The translations under genes and the position numbers were made by a program. From positions 1 to 53,857 of the forward strand of contig JAGWUF010000013.1 of the NCBI GenBank assembly GCA_028868545.1: DNA of 53,857 bases, read 5' to 3'. The notes beneath the pieces are model-generated. The model did no database searches. It worked only from the letters and a program-made list of their open reading frames with translations, and was not told the origin of the DNA. Origin of the DNA: Lysobacteraceae bacterium. Lineage in GTDB: Bacteria; Pseudomonadota; Gammaproteobacteria; Xanthomonadales; Xanthomonadaceae. How positions within the stretch are numbered: the stretch's first letter is position 1; each line of letters begins with the position of its first letter. Shown here piece by piece: positions 52,385-53,857 of the stretch.

Positions 52385-53266
52385 TCAACTGCGAGTGCGC
52401 ATCCACTCCCGCAGCGCCTGCGCAAAACCCGCGCCCTGCGCAGGATCCACGCCAAGGTAGAAATCCGGCTCGATCAGCTCGGCTTCCATCAGCAGCCAGC
52501 GACCGTCGGCATCCGGCAGCATGTCGATGCGCGCGTACAGCAGCGGCTCGCCGATGGCCTCCAGCACCTGTTGCGCCAGCGCCAGCGCCCCGGTCGGCGG
52601 CGTCGGCACCAGCGTGTACTGGCCACCGAATTCCTCCTGAATGCGGAACTCCCCCGCCAGCGGTCGCTTGTTCACCACGTGGCTGAGGCGCCCGCCGAAG
52701 TACAGCAGCGAGGTTTCGCCCTGCGTTTCGATGGTGGGAAGAAACGGCTGCAGCAGCATCGGCATGGGATCCGCTGCACCGACAACATCGCCGCGCCGCA
52801 GCCGCCGCGTCTTCCACGCGCCGCCGGAGATCGCCGGCTTGGCGATCAGCTCGTCGGCGCCGGTGTCGGAAAATGCTTGTTCGACCGCTGCCGGCGACAG
52901 CGCATCCACGAACGCGGTGGGCGCAATCGCCACACCGCGTTCCGTCAGCTCACGCAGATAGCGCTTGTCGGTATTCCACGCCAGCACCCTGGCCGGGTTG
53001 GCCAGCGGCAGGCCTTCGCGCTGCCAGGTGGCGCAGGCCCGCTGCCAGCGCGCGATGTCGTGGTGATAGCCCCAGACCAGCAGCGGCAGCACGCAGGCGT
53101 AGTCGCGCAGGCACGATGCATCGTCCACATGCGCCGTCCACGGCGTCGGCACGGCGTCGATGCCGGCACCGTCCAGCGCGCGCTGCAGGCGCGCCAGCAC
53201 CTTCGGCCAGAGATCGGGATAAGCGATCTCGGCCGGGTCGGGCGTGAGGATGGCGACGCGCGTCAT
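52385..53266 (-). CDS. RimK-like ATP-grasp protein
   Basis: The 293-residue protein starts MTRVAILTPDPAEIAYPDLWP. It has an ATP-grasp fold: NTDKRYLRELTERGVAIAPT, the ATP-lysine region ELIAKPAISGGAWKTRRL, the phosphate/metal segment SLLYFGGRLSHVVNKRPL and YARIDMLPDADGRWLLMEAELIEPDFYL. Related proteins (RimK, glutathione synthetase) make amide bonds, but the substrate is unknown. It begins 5 bases after the hutU stop, so it is co-transcribed with histidine degradation. Residues 1-110 have no recognised signature. Confidence 0.8.
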   Translation of the reverse strand: MTRVAILTPDPAEIAYPDLWPKVLARLQRALDGAGIDAVPTPWTAHVDDASCLRDYACVLPLLVWGYHHDIARWQRACATWQREGLPLANPARVLAWNTDKRYLRELTERGVAIAPTAFVDALSPAAVEQAFSDTGADELIAKPAISGGAWKTRRLRRGDVVGAADPMPMLLQPFLPTIETQGETSLLYFGGRLSHVVNKRPLAGEFRIQEEFGGQYTLVPTPPTGALALAQQVLEAIGEPLLYARIDMLPDADGRWLLMEAELIEPDFYLGVDPAQGAGFAQALREWMRTRS

Positions 53267-53270
53267 CGGT

Positions 53271-53857
53271 TTACAGCATCGGCAGCTTGAGGCCCTGTTC
53301 CTTCGCGCACTGCCGCGCGATCTCGTAGCCGGCGTCGGCATGACGCATGACGCCGGTGCCGGGGTCGTTCCACAGCACGCGGGCGATGCGCTTGTCGGCT
53401 TCGGGCGTGCCGTCGCAGACGATCACCACGCCGCTGTGCTGCGAATAGCCCATGCCGACGCCGCCGCCGTGGTGCAGGCTGACCCACGTTGCGCCGCCGG
53501 CGACGTTGAGCATCGCGTTGAGCAACGGCCAATCGCTGACCGCATCGGAACCGTCCTTCATCGCTTCGGTTTCGCGGTTGGGCGAGGCCACGCTGCCGGA
53601 ATCCAGATGGTCGCGGCCGATGACGACCGGCGCCTTCAGCTCACCGTTGCGCACCATCTCGTTGAACGCCAGACCCAGCTTGTGGCGCAGCCCCAGGCCG
53701 ACCCAGCAGATGCGCGCCGGCAGGCCCTGAAAGCTGATCCGCTCGCGCGCCATGTCCAGCCAGTTGTGCAGGTGGGCATCGTCCGGGATCAATTCCTTGA
53801 CCTTGGCATCGGTCTTGTAGATGTCCTCCGGATCGCCGCTCAGCGCCACCCAGCGGA
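53271..53857 (-). CDS. hutU: Urocanate hydratase, C-terminal part (cut by window edge)
   Basis: HutU adds water to urocanate in histidine degradation, using NAD as an electrophile. The C-terminal 194 codons are present, reading from [22 protein letters not shown] at the edge to EQGLKLPML. Conserved parts are [45 protein letters not shown] and the urocanase signature [22 protein letters not shown]. The start lies beyond position 53857. It is followed after 4 bases by the RimK-like gene, which looks like part of the same message. Confidence 0.95.
   Translation of the reverse strand, partial: RWVALSGDPEDIYKTDAKVKELIPDDAHLHNWLDMARERISFQGLPARICWVGLGLRHKLGLAFNEMVRNGELKAPVVIGRDHLDSGSVASPNRETEAMKDGSDAVSDWPLLNAMLNVAGGATWVSLHHGGGVGMGYSQHSGVVIVCDGTPEADKRIARVLWNDPGTGVMRHADAGYEIARQCAKEQGLKLPML

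Overview
The window is bacterial chromosomal DNA, almost certainly from the Xanthomonadaceae/Lysobacteraceae (Gammaproteobacteria). The main evidence is a lysC-lysA fusion (aspartate kinase/diaminopimelate decarboxylase) followed by murL and murD2, the peptidoglycan D-Glu route described from Xanthomonas. Gammaproteobacterial housekeeping gene orders (aroC-asd-fimV-truA-trpF-trpB; tig-clpP-clpX-lon-hup; pyrG-kdsA-eno-ftsB-ispD-ispF-truD), high GC and dense packing agree with this. No phage, insertion sequence, rRNA or CRISPR was seen, and no gene-free stretch exceeds 300 bases.

Layout. 1-6.3 kb (minus): trpB (cut by the window edge), trpF, truA, fimV, asd, aroC. 6.5-13.3 kb (minus): tRNA-Val, hup, lon, clpX, clpP, tig, a protein quality-control cluster; lon has a good heat-shock (sigma-32) promoter and hup a good sigma-70 promoter. 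13.4-13.97 kb (plus): a four-tRNA array (Pro, Arg, His, Lys) ending at a terminator. 14-20.4 kb (minus): the pyrG-to-truD operon. 20.5-23.6 kb: glk and parE, divergent. 23.6-31.9 kb: a secreted S9 peptidase, a DadA-like oxidase, a hairpin-rich intergenic segment, SlyD, two NlpC/P60 hydrolases, a YciA-type thioesterase, ssb, a polyprenyl diphosphate synthase and an internally deleted dienelactone hydrolase.

31.9-37.4 kb (minus): lysAC-murL-murD2, joining meso-DAP and D-Glu supply for peptidoglycan. 37.4-47.4 kb: a PhzF-family protein, a DUF4126 membrane protein, a serine beta-lactamase-fold hydrolase, an EamA transporter, an exeA-gspB-S4 protein set, a ClpP-fold lipoprotein, dbpA and a coupled membrane protein. 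47.4-51.6 kb: an arsenate-resistance locus (arsR, dedicated GAPDH, arsJ) divergent from a gene for a circularly permuted ATP-grasp-like protein with cysteines at both ends. 51.6 kb to the end (minus): a FrnE-type DsbA-fold protein, a RimK-like ATP-grasp protein and the 3' part of hutU.

The best candidate for something undescribed is the ATP-grasp-like protein sharing a 41-base divergent control region with arsR. The lysAC-murL-murD2 operon, the hairpin cluster beside slyD and the dienelactone hydrolase lacking its nucleophile also deserve a second look. All family assignments come from reading translated sequence; no database search was run.
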